Made by a program: the position numbers and the translations under genes | Assembly: GCA_964215915.1 (NCBI GenBank) | Contig: CAXPEB010000027.1 | Location: forward strand, 1-64,000 | Origin: UBA8524 sp964215915 | GTDB lineage: Bacteria > Bacteroidota > Bacteroidia > UBA8524 | DNA length: 64,000 nt | Reading direction: 5' to 3' | In this document: positions 42,948 to 49,823 of the stretch, in pieces | How positions within the stretch are numbered: position 1 is the stretch's first letter | How the letters are laid out: each line of letters opens with the position of its first letter | The notes under the pieces: model-generated | What the model was told of the DNA's origin: nothing | Database searches by the model: none | What the model saw: the letters and a program-made list of their open reading frames with translations, nothing else

Positions 42948-44770
42948 GGGCATACGAGCCGTTCGGAGTGTATCAGGGTATTCCCGTCGAGTATTCTAAG
43001 GGTATAGATACCCGGAGCCAGATCACCGGGATCAAATATCAGGGAGTTAATACCTTTCACCAAAACTCCCTTCCATAAATTACGAACCAGGGCGCCTTTA
43101 CTGTCAAACAATGCGATTTCCACCCGGGCGGATTGCTCCAGGTCTACCCGTATCCGTATGCTTTCCGTTACCGGATTAGGGAATACCCGCACCTCCGGAC
43201 TAAAAACGAGCTGATCGAGGGTATCCGTATCTCCCTGCAAACGACTGATCACATTGATCCAGTTACCATCCGCATTGACACCGGCCGCACAAACCCAGGC
43301 CGCGGGGTTCTGGGGAACAGGATCCGCCGCACCGCCGCAGTAATCACCCCAACGGGCAATGTCGGAATCCGCACTTTCCCGGGAAGCAAGCCCCTTCCAT
43401 ACTGCAATCAGTTCATGTGGGTTAAGGTTGTGGTCCACGAACACCACTCCTACTGAAGCATATTCCGTCTCGGAACAATACACCAGCGACACCAGGGATG
43501 AACGATTGTTTTTCGCCCGGGCAAAAGGAATTGGGAAACCATAAGCAAGGTCGCGATCCTGGCTGATCATGCGGTAGGCCAACAAGCCGTTACTAACATC
43601 CACCCGACCGTAAAGGACGGCGTTTCTCATTTTTTGCCCGCGGGCATTCAGGCAGAAATGGATGATCCCGTCGCGCAGGTAGGCACCGGTGATCCGGCAA
43701 TCCCCCGTATTCAGCAAATCGGAGGTGCCCGGCTGTACGGCATCACTTCCTATGGAGTACCGGTCGATTTCCATGGCATAGCGGTAGAGTGTGTTACCCG
43801 CCGCATCCAGGTAAAACAAATGAATGCGGTCACCGCCACGGTCTTCGGAACAAAGAAAGAATGTACCCTCGCGCGAAGTACCGTCCGTATCCGTTGCAGG
43901 AACAAGGTTGAACACCTTTTTATCCTCCAGCGTAGTGATGGAATTCGTATACCGTATGTTGGTGTTTTGCCCGTTCAACAAAGCCGCTTTGTCTATGGAA
44001 TAAATACCTGTGTTCCGGTATTTCTGATCGCCATCGGCAAAATGATTGACGGTGATCCACAGCGTATTTCCGTTAACGGTAAGGTGCGGATAATCGGCAA
44101 ACACCTTTTCTCCCCTCGGGTCGCCGGTGAATTTGTAGTAATGCCATCCGTCGAGCGGGTTTGTGCTTTTCGATACAAAGAGCAGTATCCGCGATTCGGC
44201 AGCGGTAATGCCATGAAGCACCGCCACGAAAAAGCGACCGGAAACCGGTTCGTAAAGCACCCTGGGATCAAAAATGCGCCCCCGAAGGGAAGGGTCTGCC
44301 GCAACCTGAACAAAGTTCCGGAACAGCAGCCGGTTACCCGAAGTATCGAAAACACAGAGGTTGGCATTCACCACACTCACGATGATCCCCTGAGGGTTCA
44401 CCGCCATGGCATTATCCATAGGGGTAAAATTCTGTACCGGGTTAGCAACAAATTGTGCTGTCTCGGCGATGCTGTCGGGATCATTTTTATACTGCGTTCC
44501 CGCAACCGGATAAAGCTGTCTTTTGATACGGTTGAGTTCGCGTTTTATGGAATCGGTGGTTTCGGATCCTTCATGATGAAAGGGAGGGACCACCCGAAGT
44601 ACCGGGGACAAGGTATCCGTTTGGGGAATCTGCTCCGCAGCCTGTTGCCAAACAAACACATCTTTCAGGAAGGTGCGGCTCCAGGTATCCGGTACTTGTC
44701 CCTTGGCCAGAGAGGATACCATTAGCAAAGCCAGAATACGGAACGTATTTTTGCGGTTCTTTAAAAGCAT
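42944..44770 (-). CDS. T9SS-exported protein of unknown function
   Basis: The 608-aa protein has an N-terminal signal segment (TFRILALLMVSSLAKG), a large beta-rich domain (DPRVLYEPVSGRFFVAVLHG, GNTLWITVNHFADG) and a C-terminal type IX sorting domain (VFPNPVTESIRIRV ... GDLAPGIYTLRILDG). It is probably on the cell surface or released. The domain resembles other T9SS cargo annotated as hypothetical. I take the start at the ATG at 44770, which abuts the TTG start of hflX on the other strand; the upstream ATG at 44794 would lie within hflX. Confidence 0.75.
   Translation of the reverse strand: MLLKNRKNTFRILALLMVSSLAKGQVPDTWSRTFLKDVFVWQQAAEQIPQTDTLSPVLRVVPPFHHEGSETTDSIKRELNRIKRQLYPVAGTQYKNDPDSIAETAQFVANPVQNFTPMDNAMAVNPQGIIVSVVNANLCVFDTSGNRLLFRNFVQVAADPSLRGRIFDPRVLYEPVSGRFFVAVLHGITAAESRILLFVSKSTNPLDGWHYYKFTGDPRGEKVFADYPHLTVNGNTLWITVNHFADGDQKYRNTGIYSIDKAALLNGQNTNIRYTNSITTLEDKKVFNLVPATDTDGTSREGTFFLCSEDRGGDRIHLFYLDAAGNTLYRYAMEIDRYSIGSDAVQPGTSDLLNTGDCRITGAYLRDGIIHFCLNARGQKMRNAVLYGRVDVSNGLLAYRMISQDRDLAYGFPIPFARAKNNRSSLVSLVYCSETEYASVGVVFVDHNLNPHELIAVWKGLASRESADSDIARWGDYCGGAADPVPQNPAAWVCAAGVNADGNWINVISRLQGDTDTLDQLVFSPEVRVFPNPVTESIRIRVDLEQSARVEIALFDSKGALVRNLWKGVLVKGINSLIFDPGDLAPGIYTLRILDGNTLIHSERLVCP
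44746..44753 (+). promoter_or_regulatory. -7 box of hflX
   Basis: TATTTTTG matches TAnnTTTG. It lies inside the first codons of the divergent T9SS gene, 16 nt before the hflX TTG. Confidence 0.6.
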
Positions 44771-45984
44771 TGAAAGGCAAGCTGTACGATACAAGACCCA
44801 AACAGGAAACCGCCGTTCTGGTAGGCATTGATTACAAGATGCAGCCTAAGAATGAATCGGCGGAACACCTTGAAGAGCTGGAGTTTCTGGCGGAAACCGC
44901 AGGGGCTTTGACGTTGCGGAAATTTACGCAAAAGTTAGACCATCCGCACGCTAAAACCTTTGTGGGTGCCGGAAAGCTGGAAGAGATCCGTCTCTATGCA
45001 GAGGAGCACAAACCGGATATGGTCATCTTTGATGATGAGCTTAGCCCCAGCCAGTCGCGCAACCTGGAAAAAACGCTGAACTGCAAAATTCTGGACCGCA
45101 GTAACCTCATCCTGGACATCTTCGCCTCCCGCGCGAAAACGGCTCAGGCAAAAACCCAGGTGGAACTGGCCCAGATGCAATACCTGTTGCCACGCCTTAC
45201 CCGCATGTGGACGCACCTTAGCAAACAGCAGGGAGGCATCGGGATGAAAGGACCCGGGGAAACCCAGATCGAGACCGACCGCCGGATTATCCTGGATAAG
45301 ATCAGCCTGCTCAAAAAGCGGCTCCAGGACATCGATAAACAAAGCCTTACCCGGCGCAGCAATCGCGACGACAAAGTACGGGTTGCCCTGGTGGGGTATA
45401 CCAATGTGGGGAAATCCACCCTCATGAACCTGTTCAGCAAAAGCGATGTGCTGGCGGAAAACAAGCTGTTTGCCACGCTGGATTCCACGGTTAGAAAAAT
45501 TGTCTGGGAGAATACCCCCTTCTTGCTCACGGACACGGTAGGCTTTATCCGCAAACTGCCTCACCAACTGGTGGAATGCTTCAAATCAACCCTCGATGAG
45601 GTTCGTGAAGCCGATTTGCTGCTGCATGTGGTGGACATTTCCCACCCTTCCTTCAATGACCATATCCGGGTAGTCAAAGAAACCCTGAAGGACATTGGCG
45701 CAGACCACAAACCGGTGATCCTCGTATTCAACAAGATCGATCAATACGACCCCAAGCAAAACCTGGACGATGCCTTCCGCTCCGAAGAAGAAGCGGAGCT
45801 GGAACCCGAAGCGAACCTCGAACACCTCAAAAGCAGCTGGATGTCCAAGGAGAATGCCCCAGTGATTTTTGTTTCCGCGCATAAAAAGCAAAACATTGAC
45901 GAATTGCGGCAGAAAATGCTCACAACTATCCGTTCGATTTACGAACTTCATGCTTATGAAAAGGAAATGAGCCCGGGTAGCTGA
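44770..45984 (+). CDS. hflX: GTPase HflX
   Basis: A ribosome-associated GTPase that rescues or splits stalled 70S ribosomes. The 404-aa protein has the HflX N-terminal domain (KTFVGAGKLEEI, FDDELSPSQSRNLE), the glycine-rich linker GPGETQIETDRR and the G domain with GYTNVGKSTL, DTVGFI, NKID and SAHKKQN. The start appears to be a TTG at 44770: it gives the usual N-terminal length and lies 16 nt after an exact promoter box, whereas the first in-frame ATG (44839) would remove conserved residues. Confidence 0.94.
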   Translation: MKGKLYDTRPKQETAVLVGIDYKMQPKNESAEHLEELEFLAETAGALTLRKFTQKLDHPHAKTFVGAGKLEEIRLYAEEHKPDMVIFDDELSPSQSRNLEKTLNCKILDRSNLILDIFASRAKTAQAKTQVELAQMQYLLPRLTRMWTHLSKQQGGIGMKGPGETQIETDRRIILDKISLLKKRLQDIDKQSLTRRSNRDDKVRVALVGYTNVGKSTLMNLFSKSDVLAENKLFATLDSTVRKIVWENTPFLLTDTVGFIRKLPHQLVECFKSTLDEVREADLLLHVVDISHPSFNDHIRVVKETLKDIGADHKPVILVFNKIDQYDPKQNLDDAFRSEEEAELEPEANLEHLKSSWMSKENAPVIFVSAHKKQNIDELRQKMLTTIRSIYELHAYEKEMSPGS

Positions 45985-46011
45985 CCCATTTTTGGAAATT
46001 TCCCTGCGGAG

Positions 46012-46121
46012 TTATTTACAGAAATATAATACTGTCTATTTTAGACGACTTCGCGCCAAATCAGCGATTCCCAAAATTAGATTACCCATTCTTTGCCGGA
46101 TATTCACATTTTTGTGGATAA
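46012..46121. promoter_or_regulatory. Cluster of DnaA-box-like sites in AT-rich intergenic DNA
   Basis: TGTGGATAA at 46113-46121 is the exact reverse complement of the DnaA box TTATCCACA. ATATTCACA (46100-46108) and TTATTTACA (46012-46020) each differ from TTATNCACA at one position. Between them lies AT-rich DNA. The 205-bp gap between hflX and the next gene holds no ORF. This could be a DnaA-regulated promoter, a titration site or, less likely, part of an origin; clustering may also be chance. Confidence 0.35.
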
Positions 46122-46171
46122 GCGTTACAAAGCCTGTGTTTACAAGACATTTGGCTGATTGAACTCTTTCT

Positions 46172-46179
46172 TAGCTTTG
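46172..46179 (+). promoter_or_regulatory. Promoter of winged-helix gene
   Basis: TAGCTTTG matches the -7 consensus, with TTG at 46151-46153 as -33 candidate 18 nt upstream. The ATG is 10 nt beyond the box. Confidence 0.7.
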
Positions 46180-46189
46180 CAATACGAGT

Positions 46190-47410
46190 ATGCTGCGCGA
46201 CCTATTCCGGCAATGGATGAATCACCCCCGTTTCGACAAGGAAAGCTTGTTGAAGCTGGCCCGGCTTGCTGAACTGATTCCGCAAAAACTCAATCATTTT
46301 CAGCTGGACGAAAAACAACTGGCTGACCAGCGGCACCGCAGGCAGCTTATCGATGCAGCGGTCAATGTCAGCCTGGAACACGAAAACTTTCGCAACCTGC
46401 AAGCCGACGAGCTTTTTAATTATGCCACGCGTCTTGAAGAAAAATATGCCGGAGACATTGGGCAGCTAAAGTTCCTTCAGGATCACCTGTATACGGCCGA
46501 CGGTTTCTACCCGGCTTTGGAAAGGGCTTACTACCTGTTCCGGCATTTTGACGAACAGGAAGAGGTAATGCGCTTCTTCGAAAAGCAGGAAAGCACCCAC
46601 GGACTGGAAAACCCGTTACGCGACTGGATGCGGGAACTGGACCGGGAAGCGGGAGAAATGGATGTAAACGAGAAGGTCCTTGCCTCCTGGTTTGTTCATT
46701 TCAGCATTCTTTGCAGCCTTCCTGCCCTTAAACGGCATGCGGTATTTGCCCGCTTCGCCCAAACCCTCTTCCTGAACCTCCATAACCTGGACGGGGCTGG
46801 TATGCTGGGAATCAGTTACGGAATTCTTCCTCACCAATCCATCTATAAAAAAGCCGGAGACCAGCTGCGTTTCCGGGGTACCGATGACCTGCCACACTGC
46901 GACCTCAGCAATCTGCTTTCGCTGGCTATGAACATCCACCTGCAGGCCATGAGGGAAGCCAATACTAACCTGCGCGATCTCTACCAGGACATGATCGAGT
47001 ACGAAGACATGACTCCCAGGCAGCGCAATATGGTCAATTTCTTTTTTGATGAAGGTTTTCTGTTGCAAAAACCCGATACCGCCTCGCTCAACGAACGGCA
47101 GCAGAAGATCATTGACCTCATTTACGAGAACCATTTCGTATCCACCAAAGACCTCAGCCTGATCTTCCGCTGTAACCGGAAAACCATTCAACGCGACTTT
47201 ACCGAACTCCTGGACATGGGACTGGTGCGTCAGATGGGTAATGGCGCTGCGCTGCGCTATACGGTTTCGCTGAAGAACAACTACTTCAACCCGATGGAGC
47301 GGTTGCAGAACATTCGCCTGGGAGAGATTCCCGTTCAGATCAGTTTGTTTGGCGACAGCGGGTCTAACAAAAAAGTCCCGGACGCGCAATCGCAACCGGG
47401 ACTTTTCTGA
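46190..47410 (+). CDS. Winged-helix protein of unknown function, clamp-binding-like tail
   Basis: The 406-aa cytosolic protein is not recognised as a named family. The first 290 residues are alpha-helical and rich in charged residues. A DeoR-like winged helix-turn-helix lies at about 300-360 (STKDLSLIFRCNRKTIQRDFTELLDMGLV). The C-terminal tail holds QISLF at 383-387 and ends QPGLF (402-406); both resemble the QL(S/D)LF motif that binds the replication sliding clamp. DnaA-box-like sites lie upstream. A DNA-binding role linked to replication or repair is inference. The terminator overlaps the last codons. Confidence 0.7.
   Translation: MLRDLFRQWMNHPRFDKESLLKLARLAELIPQKLNHFQLDEKQLADQRHRRQLIDAAVNVSLEHENFRNLQADELFNYATRLEEKYAGDIGQLKFLQDHLYTADGFYPALERAYYLFRHFDEQEEVMRFFEKQESTHGLENPLRDWMRELDREAGEMDVNEKVLASWFVHFSILCSLPALKRHAVFARFAQTLFLNLHNLDGAGMLGISYGILPHQSIYKKAGDQLRFRGTDDLPHCDLSNLLSLAMNIHLQAMREANTNLRDLYQDMIEYEDMTPRQRNMVNFFFDEGFLLQKPDTASLNERQQKIIDLIYENHFVSTKDLSLIFRCNRKTIQRDFTELLDMGLVRQMGNGAALRYTVSLKNNYFNPMERLQNIRLGEIPVQISLFGDSGSNKKVPDAQSQPGLF
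47374..47406 (+). terminator. Terminator overlapping the 3' coding end
   Basis: AGTCCCGG (47374-47381) pairs with CCGGGACT (47396-47403), followed by T. The hairpin is inside the last eleven codons of the upstream CDS. A-rich sequence before it could make it work for the convergent DUF2795 gene as well. Confidence 0.75.
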
Positions 47411-47431
47411 AGGCTTAAGGGTATCCCCGAA

Positions 47432-47653
47432 TCAGAGTTCGTCTTCGTTAAAGAAATAGTCTTCGTCAGTAGGATAATCCGGCCATACTTCTTCAATGCT
47501 TTCGAAAGGTTCTCCGTCGTCTTCCAACTCCTGCAAGTTCTCAATCACTTCCATCGGAGCACCCGAACGGATGGCATAATCGATCAGCTCGTCTTTGGTG
47601 GCGGGCCATGGAGCATCGTCTAAGTAGGAAGCCAGTTCAAGTGTCCAGTACAT
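47432..47653 (-). CDS. DUF2795 family protein
   Basis: A 73-aa acidic protein: MYWTLELASYLDDAPWPATKDELIDYAIRSGAP, then VIENLQELEDDGE and VWPDYPTDEDYFFNEDEL. This is the highly conserved Bacteroidota DUF2795 protein of unknown function. I start it at the ATG at 47653, where conservation begins; the upstream ATG at 47704 adds an unrelated 17 residues. A near-consensus -7 box (TATTTTCG, minus strand) lies about 30 nt upstream. Confidence 0.9.
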   Translation of the reverse strand: MYWTLELASYLDDAPWPATKDELIDYAIRSGAPMEVIENLQELEDDGEPFESIEEVWPDYPTDEDYFFNEDEL

Positions 47654-47834
47654 ATTCGTTATCCTTAATTTTTCGCGAAAATAATCTTTTCGCGGACTTT
47701 GCAAACTGTTCGCCTGCTTTTAAGGCGAATATTTTCACTTTTCCTCGGGTTCCTTCCAAAACCTTGTTTTTCAAAGGGTTTAATCCAGGAATACGGGTGC
47801 CTTGGATTCCAGGCATAAGGCAGGTAGCCAGGAG

Positions 47835-47907
47835 GGTCCCGTAGTTCAACGGATAGAATATCCCGCACCTGCGGGACTAAACTTTAGATATCCGTTCGAT
47901 TCCCGTC
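47835..47907 (+). pseudogene. Altered tRNA-Arg copy, unit 1
   Basis: It has the 5' acceptor strand and D-arm of tRNA-Arg, the hairpin TCCCGCACCTGCGGGA at 47861-47876 (the same 16 nt on the plus strand as in the Pro array) and a mispaired T-arm. No -7 box is found immediately upstream. A 3' acceptor strand is absent. Confidence 0.75.
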
Positions 47908-48008
47908 AAACAAGCATCCTTGTCCCGCCCCTTATTCTGTGAAGAACGCCAGGTTCTATCGGGATAACGTAGTTCCTCCGCATGCTTCCTTACATCACCA
48001 CGAATCCC

Positions 48009-48016
48009 TATTTTTG
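48009..48016 (+). promoter_or_regulatory. -7 box before unit 2
   Basis: TATTTTTG matches TAnnTTTG, 7 nt before the GGTCCCG start of the altered tRNA copy at 48024. Confidence 0.6.
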
Positions 48017-48023
48017 CATCCCT

Positions 48024-48096
48024 GGTCCCGTAGTTCAACGGATAAAATATCCCGCACGTGCGGGACTAAACTTTAGATATCCGTTCGATTCCCGTC
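48024..48096 (+). pseudogene. Altered tRNA-Arg copy, unit 2
   Basis: The self-complementary hairpin TCCCGCACGTGCGGGA is at 48050-48065. One D-arm base differs from the intact gene (GATAAAAT). T-arm ATCCGTTCGATTCCCG is mispaired and the 3' acceptor strand is lost. Confidence 0.75.
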
Positions 48097-48211
48097 AAAC
48101 AAGCACCCTGGTCCCGCCCCTTATTCTGTGAAGAACGCCAGGTTCTATCGGGATAACGTAGTTCCTCCGCAGGCTTCCTTACATCACCACGAATCCCATT
48201 TTTGCATCCCT

Positions 48212-48284
48212 GGTCCCGTAGTTCAACGGATAGAATATCCCGCACGTGCGGGACTAAACTTTAAATATGGGTTCGATTCCCGTC
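48212..48284 (+). pseudogene. Altered tRNA-Arg copy, unit 3
   Basis: Hairpin at 48238-48253. This copy keeps a pairable T-arm (ATGGGTTCGATTCCCG) as in the intact gene. Its upstream box is damaged: CATTTTTG in place of TATTTTTG. The 3' acceptor strand is lost. Confidence 0.75.
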
Positions 48285-48385
48285 AGGCTAGCACCCTGGT
48301 CCCGCCCCTTATTCTGTGAAGAACGCCAGGTTCTATCGGGATAACGTAGTTCCTCCGCATGCTTCCTTACATCACCGCGAATCCC

Positions 48386-48393
48386 TATTTTTG
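48386..48393 (+). promoter_or_regulatory. -7 box before unit 4
   Basis: TATTTTTG, 7 nt before the altered tRNA copy at 48401. Confidence 0.6.
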
Positions 48394-48400
48394 CATCCCT

Positions 48401-48473
48401 GGTCCCGTAGTTCAACGGATAGAATATCCCGCACGTGCGGGACTAAACTATAGATATCCGTTCGATTCCCGTC
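48401..48473 (+). pseudogene. Altered tRNA-Arg copy, unit 4
   Basis: Hairpin at 48427-48442. It retains CTAAACTATAG after the hairpin (one change from the intact gene). T-arm mispaired, 3' acceptor strand lost. Confidence 0.75.
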
Positions 48474-48572
48474 AAACAAGCATCCTTGTCCCGCCCCTAT
48501 TCTGTAAAGAACGCCAGTTCTATCAAGATAACGTAGTTCCTCTGCAGGCTTCCTTACATCACCGCGAATCCC

Positions 48573-48580
48573 TATTTTTG
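48573..48580 (+). promoter_or_regulatory. -7 box of tRNA-Arg
   Basis: TATTTTTG ends 7 nt before the tRNA 5' end at 48588, so transcription should begin at or just before the mature end. Confidence 0.7.
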
Positions 48581-48587
48581 CATCCCT

Positions 48588-48659
48588 GGTCCCGTAGTTC
48601 AACGGATAGAATAGAAGTTTCCTAAACTTTAGATATGGGTTCGATTCCCGTCGGGACCA
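48588..48659 (+). tRNA. tRNA-Arg(CCT)
   Basis: The full cloverleaf: acceptor GGTCCCG/CGGGACC with discriminator A, D-arm GTTC/GAAT, anticodon stem GAAGT/ACTTT with loop TTCCTAA (anticodon CCT, codon AGG), T-arm TGGG/CCCG with TTCGATT. CCA is not encoded. It has a promoter box 7 nt upstream and a terminator at 48672-48701. It is the only intact member of the five-unit array. Confidence 0.95.
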
Positions 48660-48671
48660 CGAAAAAAAGAT

Positions 48672-48701
48672 AGCAGCTGTATTGGCTGCTTTTCATTTTT
48701 T
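48672..48701 (+). terminator. Terminator of tRNA-Arg
   Basis: AGCAGC (48672-48677) pairs with GCTGCT (48685-48690), followed by a T-rich tail to 48701. Confidence 0.8.
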
Positions 48702-48866
48702 AAGTGAGCAGCGAGAGTGCCGAGAGCGAAAAAACACTGTTCCCTCGCACTGTTACCCGAGCTTCCGCACTGAAAACTCACACCTCCTTTTTGTCGGGTT
48801 TTTACTTGGTAGAGTAGCCTTTCGACCCAAATCCACTCTTTCCGCCTCCTTTTCTCTTTCTTATCT
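48702..48866. other. Intergenic stretch with nothing assigned
   Basis: This stretch between the tRNA-Arg terminator and the end of the lipoprotein gene on the other strand shows no convincing ORF. A short minus-strand frame here runs into the tRNA and is judged non-coding. No attachment-site repeat or integrase remnant was noticed. Confidence 0.4.
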
Positions 48867-49220
48867 TCATCTTTTCCAATGCTGTATTTCATAATCGCTG
48901 ATCAGAGAGTCATTTGTGAATTGAATTATCAGTGTTTTCGTTTCAACCGGGTCTATATCCCTGCTATAATCTTCCATTATTATATAGCCAATTGTATTGT
49001 TCTCCATCATTTGAATATTTTCCGGATCACCAATCAATTCAATGAGTTCCCGGCGGCTCATGCCTTTCTTCAAATGATTCTGGATCAAATCATCAACCAT
49101 TTGTTCTCTATACTTATAGATCCCGTCAACAATTGTATTCCAATTTGATCTGTCAAATTCCAACTTCCGCCCTTCACAAGACACGAAAAAAAAGAAACCC
49201 AGAATTATTAGATGTTTCAT
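48867..49220 (-). CDS. Small lipoprotein with BamE-like motif
   Basis: A 117-aa putative lipoprotein: signal MKHLIILGFFFFVSC with the Cys as lipidation site. The mature part has KKGMSRRELIELIGDPENI followed by a beta-strand (NNTIGYIIMEDY), the pattern of the BamE/SmpA fold (GMt..eV..llG.P). It is more AT-rich than the window average. It may be outer-membrane-associated; a real BamE role is not supported. An ATG one codon upstream (49223) is equally possible. It lies next to another small exported protein gene on the same strand. Confidence 0.65.
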   Translation of the reverse strand: MKHLIILGFFFFVSCEGRKLEFDRSNWNTIVDGIYKYREQMVDDLIQNHLKKGMSRRELIELIGDPENIQMMENNTIGYIIMEDYSRDIDPVETKTLIIQFTNDSLISDYEIQHWKR

Positions 49221-49293
49221 CATTTTAGCTATTGCACTATATGTTGATTCACCGACACAGACAAAGGTCAGCTTGGAGGCATGAGGTCGTTAC

Positions 49294-49668
49294 TTATTTA
49301 ACCCGCCGATAAACGGCTGGCTCCGTAGAATCCACCGATAGCTGAATGGTGGAGTCATTAAGAAAGCTCAACGCGTATTTATACCATTCCGACTGCTGAT
49401 AAGAGTAAAGCGAGTCATTGATAATTTTGTATTTGGATGAACGCATAATTTGAGGCTCAAGCCCTCCCTTCATGCCAATAAACACATGGCAAACGGAATC
49501 TTCGAAAATCAGGCCCGCACAGGGTTCATCATCTTCTACGTTTTTACACTCCGGGGTTTCGCAGTATAGCCAGAACCCTTTAATGTTACGGTCCGCCTGG
49601 AAAAAGGACAAGCAAATAAGGACGGATAGGAGCAGAAAGGATCTGTTGGATTTTTTAGAGCGTCTCAT
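49294..49668 (-). CDS. Small exported protein, unknown
   Basis: A 124-aa protein, not recognised. The basic N terminus and hydrophobic stretch (RRSKKSNRSFLLLSVLICLSFFQA) look like a signal peptide. The mature part has four Cys (YCETPECKNVEDDEPC, SVCHVF) and a lipocalin-like beta pattern (IKGFWLYCE ... SKYKIINDSLYSYQ ... LSFLNDSTIQLSV). It is AT-rich like its neighbour. Function unknown; coding is likely from the consistent signal peptide and composition. Confidence 0.6.
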   Translation of the reverse strand: MRRSKKSNRSFLLLSVLICLSFFQADRNIKGFWLYCETPECKNVEDDEPCAGLIFEDSVCHVFIGMKGGLEPQIMRSSKYKIINDSLYSYQQSEWYKYALSFLNDSTIQLSVDSTEPAVYRRVK

Positions 49669-49823
49669 AAAAGGGCATAGGTTTATCTTTCTATAACTAA
49701 AGATGCCTTTGTCCCCTGAAATGTTCCTTTACCTTGATCCCGGCCGACTTCTTCTTCTCCCAACAAAATTCCATGTCATACACCCCCCGGTAGGGTATTT
49801 TCCTTCCCGGGTGTCTCAGAAGT

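Larger units (their letters stand above)
47835..48659 (+). repeat. Tandem array of altered tRNA-Arg units ending in intact tRNA-Arg
   Basis: Five units start at GGTCCCG at 47835, 48024, 48212, 48401 and 48588, giving periods of 189, 188, 189 and 187 bp; the spacers are also repeated. In the first four, the 5' anticodon-stem side and part of the loop (GAAGTTTC) are replaced by a 16-nt hairpin, TCCCGCACCTGCGGGA in unit 1 and TCCCGCACGTGCGGGA in units 2-4. They keep CTAAACT. The 3' acceptor strand is lost in all four. The spacers contain a -7 box just before the tRNA start in units 2, 4 and 5. The hairpin is identical to that of the unrelated tRNA-Pro array at 150-633. Confidence 0.9.

Noticed and set aside
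45985..46189. A confirmed replication origin
   Set aside because: One perfect and two near DnaA boxes are too few, no dnaA, gidA or parAB genes are nearby, and GC skew could not be computed. Kept only as a candidate regulatory cluster.
47835..48659. Group I intron in tRNA-Arg(CCT)
   Set aside because: tRNA-Arg(CCT) is a known intron site in some bacteria, but here the inserted sequence is a 16-nt hairpin, the final tRNA copy is uninterrupted, and no intron core is visible.
48359..48892. Frames covering tRNA-Arg units and the sequence after them
   Set aside because: They translate tRNA and spacer repeats (ending in GPDGNRTHI, a typical tRNA-derived false peptide) and have no signal or domain.
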